Source: DAOTVC01 sp034437215 (GTDB taxonomy: Bacteria > Chloroflexota > Anaerolineae > B4-G1 > SLSP01). From it: 64,000 nt of DNA. The stretch lies in the NCBI GenBank assembly GCA_034437215.1, contig DAOTVC010000106.1, positions 1 to 64,000 on the forward strand, given 5' to 3'. This document shows positions 1 through 7,920 of this stretch, in pieces; position 1 is the first letter of the stretch, and the number at the start of each line of letters is the position of its first letter. The notes beneath the pieces are model-generated. The model was not told where the DNA came from and ran no database searches. It saw nothing but the letters and a program-made list of their open reading frames with translations. A program made the translations under genes and the position numbers.

Positions 1-133
1 GCGTTTCCTGGGCAGGGCTCTGATGGCCCCGCCGGTTGATTGCGATCCGTTACCTCTGTGAGTTTAGGGCGCCGCCCTCTCCCCGAATGATGCTCTCGGT
101 CGTCCCAGACCAACTCTGACGCTGGGCGTCTCT

Positions 134-913
134 CTACCCCTCGGCTGCGAGACGAGGGCGTGCCTCCCGAACCTTGGCCACGACCATCGGTACTACCTCT
201 CCCGCGGGACCTCGCAGACTGACGTCGGCAAGGGGCGTGAGTGCCGTCGGTTCGGGGTTGACCTCAACGATGAAGGCCCCATTGGCGGACGCATGCTGGG
301 GTAGGGAGGCCGCGGGTTCCACAACGCCTGAGGTACCGATGATGAGCAGGGCATCGCAGGTAGCGACCTCCAGGGCCGCCTCTTCCCAGACGTCCATGGG
401 CAGCATCTCGTTGAACCAGACGACGTCGGGACGCACGTACGCTCCGCAGTGGGGGCAGCGAGCGGGCTCTTCCAATTCGAGTCCCGGTGTCGGTACCAGG
501 GTCGGGGCTCCCCGGCAGTTGGCAAAGCACTTGTAACGACGGAGACTCCCATGGAGCTCCAGGATGTGTTCGCTCCCCGCCGCCTGGTGTAGCCCATCGA
601 TGTTCTGGGTGATGACGACGACGTGAGGCAGGATCTCCTCCAGCTCCGCGATAGCCCGATGGGCGGGGTTAGGCTTTACGCCCTTCACCTTCTGGCGCCG
701 GGCCTGGTACCATTGCCATACCTTGCGGGGATGCTCCTCGAAGCCCTCCGGGGTGGCGTACTTCTGGGGGTCGATCTTCTGCCAGACGCCATCGCTGTCG
801 CGAAAGGTCGCCAGCCCGCTCTCCTTCGAGATGCCGGCGCCGGTGAAGACAACGAGGCGCTGCGCTGCGGCGAGAAGCGCTACGCGCTGTAGGTCGGCAG
901 CTGTGACTACCAT
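134..913 (-). CDS. cobB: SIR2-family NAD-dependent protein deacylase (class III sirtuin)
   Basis: This 259-residue protein is a cytoplasmic NAD-dependent lysine deacylase, of normal length for bacterial CobB. Near residues 24-38 it has the NAD-binding GAGISKESGLATFR motif. It also has TQNIDGLHQAAGS with the HG catalytic histidine motif (LHGSL) just after it. Four cysteines (KCFANC and RCPHCG) form the likely zinc site, although the first pair is spaced C-x3-C rather than the usual C-x2-C. The WYQARR segment supplies the Tyr-x-x-Arg pair that in class III sirtuins (SIRT5, E. coli CobB) recognises succinyl or other acidic acyl groups, so desuccinylase activity is plausible. The ATG at 913 follows an AGAAAGGA ribosome site. 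It is the last gene of a four-gene minus-strand operon, 6 bp after the DUF123 gene. The family call is secure; the acyl preference is inferred. Confidence 0.95.
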   Translation of the reverse strand: MVVTAADLQRVALLAAAQRLVVFTGAGISKESGLATFRDSDGVWQKIDPQKYATPEGFEEHPRKVWQWYQARRQKVKGVKPNPAHRAIAELEEILPHVVVITQNIDGLHQAAGSEHILELHGSLRRYKCFANCRGAPTLVPTPGLELEEPARCPHCGAYVRPDVVWFNEMLPMDVWEEAALEVATCDALLIIGTSGVVEPAASLPQHASANGAFIVEVNPEPTALTPLADVSLRGPAGEVVPMVVAKVREARPRLAAEG

Positions 914-919
914 GCAGGT

Positions 920-1399
920 TTATCCTTTCTGCAAATGATAAAAGTGGGCCGTGGGTAGCAAGTCCGTGGGGAGCGTAGGTCCACAGTAGGCGAGATGGGC
1001 CGGGCAGCGGCAGTCGGAACTTCCGAAGCCGGCTATAACGATACGGGCGGTGGGGTGCGCGAGGAGATGAGCGGCCCACCGGCACTCCTCTCTCTCCTGG
1101 GGCTTCAGCCAAAGGGCGACCGGTTCTGCGACGGCGCGCAGGTAGTCCAGGTGCCAGTGGGCTCTCCCCCGGCCCTGCAAGTGGCGGCGCACCCGGGCTG
1201 CCAACCCGCCCGGACCCCAGGCGCTGCCCACGTAGAGATAGAGACCACTAGGGAGAGAGAACTCACCGAGAGCGCCTATGGAGAGCGGGGTGGTCTTTGC
1301 GAGGCGGAGTCCCAGCGCATAGAGCCCGGGCTCGGCATACCCCTCCAACCTCAGAATGAGGCCTCCATCCGTTGTCGCCACAGCAGCCCGCCCAGCCAC
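920..1399 (-). CDS. DUF123 (GIY-YIG/Uri superfamily-like) protein
   Basis: This 159-residue protein matches the DUF123/COG1833 family, a compact GIY-YIG-related fold found mostly in archaea and scattered bacteria. Family hallmarks are visible: a GLYALGLRL strand, LPSGLYLYVGSAWG, the basic helix LAARVRRHLQ, and HWHLDYL, followed by a Cys-rich tail (SSDCRCPAHLAYCG). Family members are described as putative endonucleases, but no activity can be concluded here. The reading frame opens with GTG at 1399, inside the end of the upstream membrane-protein gene (49-bp overlap). A second GTG lies six codons later, so the exact start is uncertain. It sits between the membrane-protein gene and the sirtuin gene in one operon. 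Confidence 0.85.
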   Translation of the reverse strand: MAGRAAVATTDGGLILRLEGYAEPGLYALGLRLAKTTPLSIGALGEFSLPSGLYLYVGSAWGPGGLAARVRRHLQGRGRAHWHLDYLRAVAEPVALWLKPQEREECRWAAHLLAHPTARIVIAGFGSSDCRCPAHLAYCGPTLPTDLLPTAHFYHLQKG

Positions 1400-1650
1400 G
1401 TCAGCAGCACGCCCAGGCCCGCTGCGAAACTACCGAGGGCATCCATCATCCTCAGAGAGTGCTCGGGGGTAATCACCCAGAGGACCTCACCTTCCTGGGA
1501 AGCAGGAAGGGCCAGGGCGGCGAGCCCCAGCATGATAAAGAAGATGCCCGCTATACTGAGGGCTTGTACTCGCCAGTCCTTATCGATCGCTCTGCTTACT
1601 CCTCGGCGGGCGGAGGAACGGGAAGGTCCTCCACGGAGGTCTCCATCCAT
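1351..1650 (-). CDS. Small two-TM membrane protein, unknown function
   Basis: The 99-residue product has two hydrophobic segments, around residues 31-50 (ALSIAGIFFIMLGLAALALP) and 70-92 (LGSFAAGLGVLLTWLGGLLW), joined by a short loop. I recognise no family. The N-terminal 20 residues are basic. The only in-frame start before the first membrane segment is the ATG at 1650, which overlaps the 3' end of the upstream Trm112-like gene by 55 bp. That is long but not impossible within a coupled operon. The 3' end overlaps the DUF123 gene. The compact overlapping arrangement and hydrophobic pattern argue that it is a real gene; its function is unknown. Confidence 0.6.
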   Translation of the reverse strand: MDGDLRGGPSRSSARRGVSRAIDKDWRVQALSIAGIFFIMLGLAALALPASQEGEVLWVITPEHSLRMMDALGSFAAGLGVLLTWLGGLLWRQRMEASF

Positions 1651-1844
1651 TTCTCCCCCGTCTCAATCAGCATGACGGGGATGTCGTCGCGGATGGGGTA
1701 CTTGCGTGCACAGTCGGTGCAGACCAGCCAGCTCTCCTCACCGACGAGGTCCAACTGTCCGGGATCCTCCTTGTCTGTGCGACGGGTCTCACCGCTGACA
1801 CAGTAGGGGCAGCGCAGGATCTCCAAAAGTTCAGTGCTTACCAT
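1596..1844 (-). CDS. Trm112-like zinc-ribbon protein (UPF0434/YcaR type)
   Basis: From the ATG at 1844 the product is 82 residues. It contains LEILRCPYC near the N-terminus, a second CTDC pair after a strand, then the family tail KYPIRDDIPVMLIE. This is the Trm112/YcaR fold. In eukaryotes and archaea Trm112 activates methyltransferases; the role of bacterial YcaR-like proteins is unclear. The frame stays open 19 codons further upstream, but GGAGGTGACC immediately before the ATG fixes the start here and also matches the conserved N-terminus. It is the first gene of the operon that runs on to the sirtuin gene. Acidic residues dominate the C-terminal tail. Confidence 0.85.
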   Translation of the reverse strand: MVSTELLEILRCPYCVSGETRRTDKEDPGQLDLVGEESWLVCTDCARKYPIRDDIPVMLIETGEKWMETSVEDLPVPPPAEE

Positions 1845-1873
1845 GGTCACCTCCAGGTATCGATTTCTCGTGC

Positions 1874-1901
1874 AGTATAACACGTCGAAGCCTGCGGGCA
1901 A
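1874..1901 (-). promoter_or_regulatory. Sigma-70-type promoter for the Trm112-like/sirtuin operon
   Basis: Read on the minus strand, TTGCCC is followed after 16 nt by TATACT, about 30 nt before the ATG at 1844. There is no other gene between it and the start. This is sequence-based only. Confidence 0.55.
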
Positions 1902-1921
1902 CCGGGGAGGGTAGGGGAAGT

Positions 1922-2063
1922 AGGGCTATCGCATTTAACCGCTCACAGCCCCGTCCCCGGGGCGCTTGGGCAAAAAACCGGTTTTTGCGCTCCAGGCTTT
2001 ACGCCAGATTCGCCCCCGAGACGGGGGCTACGAGAGCGCTTTTCAGTCAAGTGCGATAGCCCT
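1922..2063. mobile_element. MITE-like element, copy 1 (142 bp, non-coding)
   Basis: The element begins AGGGCTATCGCATTTAACC and ends with the inverted form (reverse complement AGGGCTATCGCACTTGAC), giving about 15-bp terminal inverted repeats. These are nearly identical to the ends of the element at 13409-13666. The interior has no open frame of note, contains GC-rich hairpins, and differs from the other copy. The 12 bp before and after (1910-1921 and 2064-2075) agree at 9 positions, compatible with a decayed target-site duplication. It fills most of the gap between the Trm112-like operon promoter and the lipoprotein gene. The element class is inferred from structure. Confidence 0.75.
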
Positions 2064-2146
2064 GGCAGGGGAGGACGTAGAGGGGGAGTGCGCATCTGCC
2101 CCCTCTACCGCATGATCCTCGTAGAGATATCTCTCAGGCCCTTGGA

Positions 2147-3856
2147 CTAGGGGTAGCGATTGATGGCGGCTCGAGACCAGCAGGCCCAGTCCTGAGCGGC
2201 GGTCTCCCCGGCCTCGACGCGCAGGACAAGGTCGGCACGTTTGCCCACATACTCGCTGAGATCGACGTCGATGTTCTTGAAGCTGCCGTCGTAGGTGTCC
2301 CTGACGGAGGCAATCCAGAGGTTGGTGCCCCCCTCCAGGCGGATCATGACCCTGAAGGTGACGTCACCGGCACCCGCTCCTTGCAGCAATCCCACACTGG
2401 CGCGAAAGCGATCGCCCTCCTCGACTCGGTAGCCGCTTTGATAGATCTTGACGTAGTCACCGTAGATATAGCCATCCTCCGCCCAGCGGGGGTGGGTCTC
2501 CAGGCACTTACCTTGGATAGCCGCTCCCGTCTCCCACCGTTCTGAAGTGACCCAGGTAGCGAAGCCCCGATTATCCGCCGTGTCGCCATCCCAACTGAGA
2601 TTGACGTGGGGCGGGCCGCCGTGCCACACCGCTTCATCGGCCTCTTCGACGAGGTCGTAGACGACCACCGGATTGACGACGGCGGTGTCCTTCTCCAGAA
2701 CGTTGTTGCCCTCGTCGGACTCGCTCACCGCACCACCCGTGTCGGCTTCGGCCTTGCTGGCGATGGAGCCGTAGGGGCTGTTGTAGATGAAGTCACATTC
2801 CAGGTCCTTGGAAGCCCCAGGATCAACTCCCCCGGCGACGTTCCAGGTGCAGGAGGGGCTGCTGAAGCTCTTGCCCCCCCACCAGCGCAGCTGGAAGTCT
2901 CCGCTGGCGCTCCCTCCCCGATTAGCCACGCGCACGGTCACCTGTACGGGCAGGTGGGCCACCGGCTCTCGATCGAAGCTGATGGATTCGACAATCAGAT
3001 CGGGCTCGGGTGCAGTGCAGCTGACGTCGACCGTCGTGGTGACCCGTCCGATCTCGCTGCCCCCGTCGTCGGTAGCGATGAGGGTGACGGTGGCACTCCC
3101 CGCCGGTGGGCCTGCCCAGGTGTAGCTGCTCGTGTCGGCTTCCAGGTTGGCGCTGAGCCCCGGGCCGTTCAGACGGTAGGTCGCCTCGCCCTGCCCATCG
3201 GTCCAACTGAAGGTAACCTGAGAACAGTCGGCGGCGACGTCCCCGGTGAAGTCGGTTGGGGGCGCCGGCTCCTCCTCGACGACGATCTGGACGTAGAAGG
3301 TGCCCCCGAACCGCGTGCCGTCGGGCGCCTCCAGCTGCCAGTTACTCCGGTAGGTGCCCGGCTCCTCGGGAGCGACCATCTCGACGCTTACCTCGGCGGT
3401 CCCTTCCGGCGCCGTGGGGGGAACCGCCACCCTCTCCGTCGTTCCCAGAGCCTCGCCGGAGATGGCGACGAGCTCCGTGCCGGTCTCCCAGTTGCAGGTC
3501 CCGCTGTTGCGGATGCGCCAGGTCTTGACGAAGCTCTCTCCGGCGGAAATGACGGTATCGTCGGGGATGGTGACGTCTCCGGCGTAAGCGGCGCGCAGCT
3601 GGCACCCTCCCTCGCCTTCGACGGGAGGTGCTTCGGTCTCCGTAGGGGGTTCGGTGGTAACGACCTCGGTCTCTGCACCTTCTTCAGTCGCGTCCTCCGG
3701 CGCACTCTCGGTGGTTTCCTCCTCTTCGCTCTCGATGATGCTTACCTTCGTCGATGCCGCGTCCGGATCGGTCTCGGTGGCGGGGGTCCTGCTGCAGGCG
3801 AGAAGTCCCAGCGACAGCACCAACAGTAACAACAGACAGACTCTAGTAACCCTCAT
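2147..3856 (-). CDS. Secreted lipoprotein with NBR1-type Ig and CARDB-like domains
   Basis: From the ATG at 3856 (behind AAGGAGGAG) the product is 569 residues. A lipoprotein signal ends in LGLLAC with Cys21 as the lipid anchor. It is followed by an acidic Ser/Thr/Glu linker (about 22-83). An Ig-like domain of the NBR1 central-domain type lies at about 85-195, with the tryptophan-rich core FVKTWRIRNSGTCNW. Next comes an Ig/fibronectin-like segment (about 200-285), then a CARDB-like domain starting PDLIVESISFDREPV (about 288-390). A C-terminal beta-sandwich resembling a carbohydrate-binding module ends the chain. NBR1-like Ig lipoproteins are common in Chloroflexota; their ligand is unknown. 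The frame is open 79 codons further upstream, but those codons lack a ribosome site and precede the signal peptide. A strong promoter lies at 3903-3931. Confidence 0.85.
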   Translation of the reverse strand: MRVTRVCLLLLLVLSLGLLACSRTPATETDPDAASTKVSIIESEEEETTESAPEDATEEGAETEVVTTEPPTETEAPPVEGEGGCQLRAAYAGDVTIPDDTVISAGESFVKTWRIRNSGTCNWETGTELVAISGEALGTTERVAVPPTAPEGTAEVSVEMVAPEEPGTYRSNWQLEAPDGTRFGGTFYVQIVVEEEPAPPTDFTGDVAADCSQVTFSWTDGQGEATYRLNGPGLSANLEADTSSYTWAGPPAGSATVTLIATDDGGSEIGRVTTTVDVSCTAPEPDLIVESISFDREPVAHLPVQVTVRVANRGGSASGDFQLRWWGGKSFSSPSCTWNVAGGVDPGASKDLECDFIYNSPYGSIASKAEADTGGAVSESDEGNNVLEKDTAVVNPVVVYDLVEEADEAVWHGGPPHVNLSWDGDTADNRGFATWVTSERWETGAAIQGKCLETHPRWAEDGYIYGDYVKIYQSGYRVEEGDRFRASVGLLQGAGAGDVTFRVMIRLEGGTNLWIASVRDTYDGSFKNIDVDLSEYVGKRADLVLRVEAGETAAQDWACWSRAAINRYP

Positions 3857-3902
3857 CTCTCCTCCTTGGCGACGTTGTTTAGGAAATACGCCGTCTGCTT
3901 CC

Positions 3903-3931
3903 AGTGTACTGAGAGCGGGAAGAGAAGTCAA
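3903..3931 (-). promoter_or_regulatory. Sigma-70 promoter of the NBR1/CARDB lipoprotein gene
   Basis: On the minus strand TTGACT is separated by 17 nt from TACACT, ending about 47 nt before the ATG at 3856. The spacing is optimal and the -35 matches consensus at five of six positions. Confidence 0.7.
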
Positions 3932-4100
3932 TGATCGGATAATTGTTGAAGACAGGGAGATTATCAACGCTCCTTCAGGGCGCTGGTGAAAGGATGGTGG
4001 AGCTGCAGGTTGAAGGTCCAGCGGGTGACCTATGGTATGATGTAGTATAGGCTGTCCAAAGGACACTCGTGTTGGGTGATCTACGAACATCAAGTGATAT

Positions 4101-4133
4101 CAACTTCAAACTTTGAACTTTCCAACTTTCAAC
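4101..4133. repeat. Short low-complexity CAACTTTC/GAACTTT repeat
   Basis: This is an AT-rich run of CAACTT, CAAACTTTGAACTTT and CAACTTTCAAC units in an otherwise GC-rich genome, lying just before the tgt ribosome site. It contains a small palindrome (CAAACTTTG). No function is evident. Confidence 0.4.
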
Positions 4134-4152
4134 TGGTGCGTAAGGAGGGTGG

Positions 4153-5289
4153 ATGATGGAAGAGAAGGCGCTATTCGAGTTCGAACTGCTGGCAACGGAG
4201 GGTGAGGCACGGGCGGGCCTCTTTCAAACGGCGCACGGCCCTCTGCCGACGCCCATCTATGCGCCCGTGGGGACGCAGGCGACGGTGAAGGCTCTCACTC
4301 CAGATCAGCTCCGGGCGCTCGGCGCGGAGTTGGTGCTGGCAAACACCTATCACCTCTATCTGCGGCCCGGGGACGAGCTCATCGCGGACCTGGGTGGGCT
4401 CCATGCCTTCATGGGCTGGGAGGGACCCATGCTCACCGATTCCGGCGGCTTCCAGGTCTTCAGCCTGGCGGGGGGACGGGGTGAGAAGTCCCTGCGCACC
4501 ATCGACGAGGAAGGGGTGACCTTCCGTTCCCACATCGACGGCTCCACCCACCGCTTCACCCCGGAGCGCGTGATGGAGATCGAGGAGAATCTGGGCGCCG
4601 ACATCGCCATGGTCCTCGACGAGTGCGCGCCGCCTGACGACTACGACTATGCCACCGAGGCCCTGCGCCGGACCCACGCGTGGGCCGAGCGCTGCAAGGC
4701 AGCCCACCGTCGCCCGGATCAAGCCCTCTTCGGAATCGTGCAGGGGGGTATCTTCCCCGAGCTGCGGGAGAAGAGCGCCCGTTTTCTAACCGCCCTGGAT
4801 TTCCCGGGGTACGCCATCGGTGGTCTCTCCGTGGGGGAGACGAAGGAGGAGCTCTTCAGCACGCTGGAGTTCACCGCTCCCCTCTTACCCCGGGACAAGC
4901 CCCGCTACCTGATGGGTGTGGGGACCCCGGAGGATCTGGTGGAGGGGGTGGCCCGCGGTGTGGATCTCTTCGACTGCGTGCTGCCCACCCGGGTAGCACG
5001 CAATGGGCAGGCTCTCCTGCGGACGGGTAAGTTCAACATGCGCAATGCGCGCTTCGCCGATGACCCTGCGCCCCTCGATCCTACCTGTGGCTGTTACACT
5101 TGCACGACCTTCAGCCGCGCCTACGTGCGCCATCTCGTCGTCGCCCAGGAGATTCTGGCGGCTACGCTGTTGAGCATCCACAATCTCTACACGATGCTGT
5201 CCATTATCAAAGAGGTGCGGGCGGCGATCGTGGAGGGGAACTTCGAGGAGTATCGGGCGCTCTTCTGGGAGGCTCGGGAGGAGAGTTAG
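4153..5289 (+). CDS. tgt: tRNA-guanine transglycosylase (queuine tRNA-ribosyltransferase)
   Basis: The 378-residue enzyme exchanges guanine-34 of GUN anticodon tRNAs for preQ1 in queuosine synthesis. It shows LTDSGGFQVFSL with Asp96, the substrate-binding QGG (197-199) and GGLSVGE, and FDCVLPTRVARNG carrying the probable nucleophile Asp274. The C-terminal zinc site is Cys312, Cys314, Cys317 and His343 (CGCYTC...SIHNLY). The length is typical of bacterial Tgt. The start is one of two tandem ATGs at 4153 and 4156, behind GGAGGG. Its stop codon overlaps the stop of the convergent histidine kinase gene (5286-5289), so there is no room for a terminator between them. No other queuosine genes are present in the window. 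Confidence 0.97.
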   Translation: MMEEKALFEFELLATEGEARAGLFQTAHGPLPTPIYAPVGTQATVKALTPDQLRALGAELVLANTYHLYLRPGDELIADLGGLHAFMGWEGPMLTDSGGFQVFSLAGGRGEKSLRTIDEEGVTFRSHIDGSTHRFTPERVMEIEENLGADIAMVLDECAPPDDYDYATEALRRTHAWAERCKAAHRRPDQALFGIVQGGIFPELREKSARFLTALDFPGYAIGGLSVGETKEELFSTLEFTAPLLPRDKPRYLMGVGTPEDLVEGVARGVDLFDCVLPTRVARNGQALLRTGKFNMRNARFADDPAPLDPTCGCYTCTTFSRAYVRHLVVAQEILAATLLSIHNLYTMLSIIKEVRAAIVEGNFEEYRALFWEAREES

Positions 5290-7379
5290 CCGATCACCTG
5301 GCGGTGCAGGCTTGCCTGGCGGGACTTAGGCAGGCGGAAGCCGAAGGTGCTGCCCCTGTCGAGCATGCTGTCCACCCAGACCTGACCGTTGTGGATCTCG
5401 ACGATGGACTTGACGAGGGCCAGACCGAGCCCCGTTCCGGCAATCTCGTCGGTCTTCTCGTTCTTGACCCGGTAGAACTTGTCGAAGATGTAGGGGAGAT
5501 CCGCGGGGGGGATGCCGATGCCCGTATCCTCCACGACCCCCTGGACGTGGTGGTCCAGGGCCGCGGTGCTGACGATGATCGTTCCCCCCGGGGTATACTT
5601 GATACTGTTGCTGAGGAGATTGTGCCAGGCCTGAGCGAGCATCTTGGGATTGCCTATGACGGGGGGGACGGGCGCCAGTTTGGGGATGATGGTCAGCCCC
5701 TTGCGCAACGCAGCGCCCTCGAGGTCCTCGATGGCCTCCCGGGCCAGGCGGTCGATACAGACTCGCTCCATGACCGGGGGAACGCCCGCCTCGATGGTCG
5801 CCAGGCTCAACAGATCCTCGATAAGTTGGGTCATCCGTTGGGCAGAGACCTCGATGCGCTTGAGGGCCTGAGCGCGGGACTCCTCGGAGGTCGATGGGCG
5901 TTGGGCGATGCTGGCGTAGCCGATGATGGAGGTGAGGGGCGAGCGCAGATCGTGGGAGACGGTGGAGACGAACTCGTCCTTCATCTGTGCCAGATCCTTG
6001 AAGTGGGTGACGTCGTGCATGGTGAAGACGAGCCCCATCTCGGCGACCGGAACGGCGCTGACGTGAAAGCTCTGTTGGTGAATCCCGACCTCCAGGGTGG
6101 AGACGTCGCTCGTCTGCTGCGCATCGCGGAGCCACGTCTTGAGGGTCTCGGGGAAGTCGGCGTAGACCTCCGTGCGGAGAATCTTGCGGGCAGCGGGGTT
6201 CATCGCCAGAATCTCCCCCGGTTGCCCCAGAAGGACGATGGCGTCGCTCGCGGTGCTGATGATGAGCGCCAGCCGCTCCCGCGCCTGCTCCGCTTCCTGG
6301 TAGAGCTCTTCGAGCTCGCGCTGGACGGCGACCCGCTCGGTGATGTCCTTGATAAGGATGACGTTGCCCAGGGTCTTGTCCTGTTGCCCGGACAAGGTGG
6401 TCACGTTGAGCGAGAGCACCTTCTCCTCCGGATACCCCCGCACGTAGACATCCTGCGCATAGTTATCGTTCTTCTCTGTTGCCAGCCACCGGGTGAAGGC
6501 GTCCTGTAGACGGGGAGAGTCGACGACCTCCAACAGTTTACGCCCCACCAGATCCTCCCCTTCCCTCACTTCCAGGAGAGCGAGCGCTGCCGGATTGGTA
6601 TCCACCACGCGTCCCTGCGCACTCACCACGAGAACACCATCGGGCATCTGTTCCACGACCATCCGGCGCGCGACCGGGACGATGTCCAGGAAGCTGTAGC
6701 GGAAGATGGCGGCTGCCATGATCAGGCCCGTGAGGCTGAAGGCAAAGGCGTCCATGCCCCAGGGGAGGGGCTGGTAGCCCACGTGGTAGACGATGCTGGC
6801 GACGAGAGGGAAGAGGGCCGCCCCGACCATCAGGCCCGCCTGCAGGCGGTAGACGGATTGGGCGCGGCGGTAGAAATCGATGTAGAGGAGCAGCCCGGAG
6901 AGCACGTAGAGATAGTGCACGACCGTGCTGAGATTGTAGATCAGGCCATGGGTGCGTCCCAGCGCCGGATAGCCGTTGAACTCGTCCAGCCAGACCTCCG
7001 GCCACCACCAGTGGGTCCAGGCATCGCTGAGGACGACCAGTAGCCCCAGGAGCCCCGGGAGGAAGATCAGGAGAACGTTGCGCCTGCGCGAGAGAAGGGT
7101 ATCGCGATTCGTGTACTGTAGCGCCAGGATAAGCCAGAGGGGAGGGACGATCGAGACCCCGAGGTACTTCAGGCGATTGAAAAAGAGCTGGGTTTCGAGA
7201 TTGCTTCCGGAGATGTTAAACCCCAGGAAGAAGGTCCACAGCGCGATGCCCAGCATGAGGAAGCCGAAGGTGAGCGCTTCCTCGGGCTGGCGGCGGCGCA
7301 GCGCATAGACCGCCAGCCCCAATGCAAGGGCGGAGGCGGCAAAGAGGGGCATCGCGTAAGGTGAGTAGTGAAACGCCAT
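5286..7379 (-). CDS. 7TM-sensor hybrid PAS histidine kinase
   Basis: The 697-residue membrane kinase starts with seven or eight hydrophobic segments (about 8-235) of the histidine-kinase N-terminal 7TM type. The conserved link LDIVPVARR follows. A PAS domain lies at about 243-350, a coiled linker rich in Glu/Arg at about 350-370, and a second PAS at about 371-460. The HisKA box is VSHDLRSPLTSIIGY with phospho-acceptor His476. The HATPase domain shows NLLSNSIKYTPGG (N box), DTGIGIP (G1) and GTGLGLALV (G2). No receiver domain or response-regulator gene is adjacent, so it is an orphan kinase whose partner is unknown. It resembles two other sensors in this window (51283 and 62377), pointing to an expanded paralogous family. 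Confidence 0.93.
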   Translation of the reverse strand: MAFHYSPYAMPLFAASALALGLAVYALRRRQPEEALTFGFLMLGIALWTFFLGFNISGSNLETQLFFNRLKYLGVSIVPPLWLILALQYTNRDTLLSRRRNVLLIFLPGLLGLLVVLSDAWTHWWWPEVWLDEFNGYPALGRTHGLIYNLSTVVHYLYVLSGLLLYIDFYRRAQSVYRLQAGLMVGAALFPLVASIVYHVGYQPLPWGMDAFAFSLTGLIMAAAIFRYSFLDIVPVARRMVVEQMPDGVLVVSAQGRVVDTNPAALALLEVREGEDLVGRKLLEVVDSPRLQDAFTRWLATEKNDNYAQDVYVRGYPEEKVLSLNVTTLSGQQDKTLGNVILIKDITERVAVQRELEELYQEAEQARERLALIISTASDAIVLLGQPGEILAMNPAARKILRTEVYADFPETLKTWLRDAQQTSDVSTLEVGIHQQSFHVSAVPVAEMGLVFTMHDVTHFKDLAQMKDEFVSTVSHDLRSPLTSIIGYASIAQRPSTSEESRAQALKRIEVSAQRMTQLIEDLLSLATIEAGVPPVMERVCIDRLAREAIEDLEGAALRKGLTIIPKLAPVPPVIGNPKMLAQAWHNLLSNSIKYTPGGTIIVSTAALDHHVQGVVEDTGIGIPPADLPYIFDKFYRVKNEKTDEIAGTGLGLALVKSIVEIHNGQVWVDSMLDRGSTFGFRLPKSRQASLHRQVIG

Positions 7380-7465
7380 GCTTTCAGTATACTACGGGCG
7401 GAGTTAAAGGCAATCTTACTGGAACCGCAGATCGAGTATGCTTGGAATGAGAAATCAAACCCACT

Positions 7466-7503
7466 AGGCAGTTTCCCGAGCGACGAGGCTCGGGAAACTG
7501 CCT
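7466..7503. repeat. REP-like perfect hairpin (16-bp arms)
   Basis: AGGCAGTTTCCCGAGC at 7466-7481 is perfectly inverted at 7488-7503, with a 6-nt loop. It lies in the gap between the divergently oriented kinase and the 76-residue gene. There is no U-run on either side, so it looks more like a REP-type palindrome than a terminator. Confidence 0.7.
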
Positions 7504-7639
7504 GATCCCAAGGTGGGCGCTACTCTCCCTGTACCTCGAAGAGTGCATCTCCTATCTCCCCGGATTCTACCATCTCGGTGCCCAAGGAGGCGTTGTGAGC
7601 GGTTAAGCACCAATACTGACTCTACTGAAGAAAGGCTAG

Positions 7640-7754
7640 CTAACCGCAGAGAGCGCAAAGAACGCAAAGTTGAGATAAAGATTATTAACTCATCGAGGCG
7701 TAAACCTTAGAAATATTAAGTTGTCTTTGAGACCTCTCCGTCCTTTGCGGTTAG
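7640..7754. repeat. Imperfect inverted-repeat element with CTAACCGCA ends
   Basis: CTAACCGCA at 7640 is inverted as TGCGGTTAG ending at 7754, and the match extends imperfectly on both sides. The interior is AT-rich and carries GAACGCAAAG-type repeats. Similar CCGCAGAG/CGCAAAG-rich elements are widespread in bacterial intergenic DNA. No coding function is seen. Confidence 0.45.
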
Positions 7755-7780
7755 TTCCTACCTTCTTTCAGGAGAGCCAG

Positions 7781-7872
7781 GAACATGAATTAGAAACAGT
7801 TGAGCAAGAGCAATCCGCAAGCGCTCCTGAAAAACGTCTACAATGTCCAAGTGAGTTCGCTTGCAATCCTTA
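7781..7872 (+). ncRNA. Candidate structured RNA element, copy 1
   Basis: This 92-nt stretch aligns with 16705-16797 and 57185-57277. Conserved blocks are TTGAGCAAGAGCAA, AGCGCTCC, CTACAATG and TTCGCTT. Hairpin arms GCAAGCG (7817-7823) and CGCTTGC (7858-7864) are separated by 34 nt, exactly as in the other copies. One base pair differs from the other copies with both sides changed together. It ends 48 nt before the ATG at 7921. A 5'-leader RNA or a small mobile repeat are both possible. Confidence 0.55.
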
Positions 7873-7920
7873 GGGATGGTGGTGCCGGTAAGTTGTCATC
7901 TATGACCCATAGGAGGCCTT

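Noticed and set aside
1..133. Gene fragment at the left edge
   Set aside because: I see no start, stop pattern or conserved protein segment that would support one.
7464..7710. Small frames on both strands (67 and 65 codons)
   Set aside because: They span the REP-like palindrome and the inverted-repeat element and have no ribosome sites.
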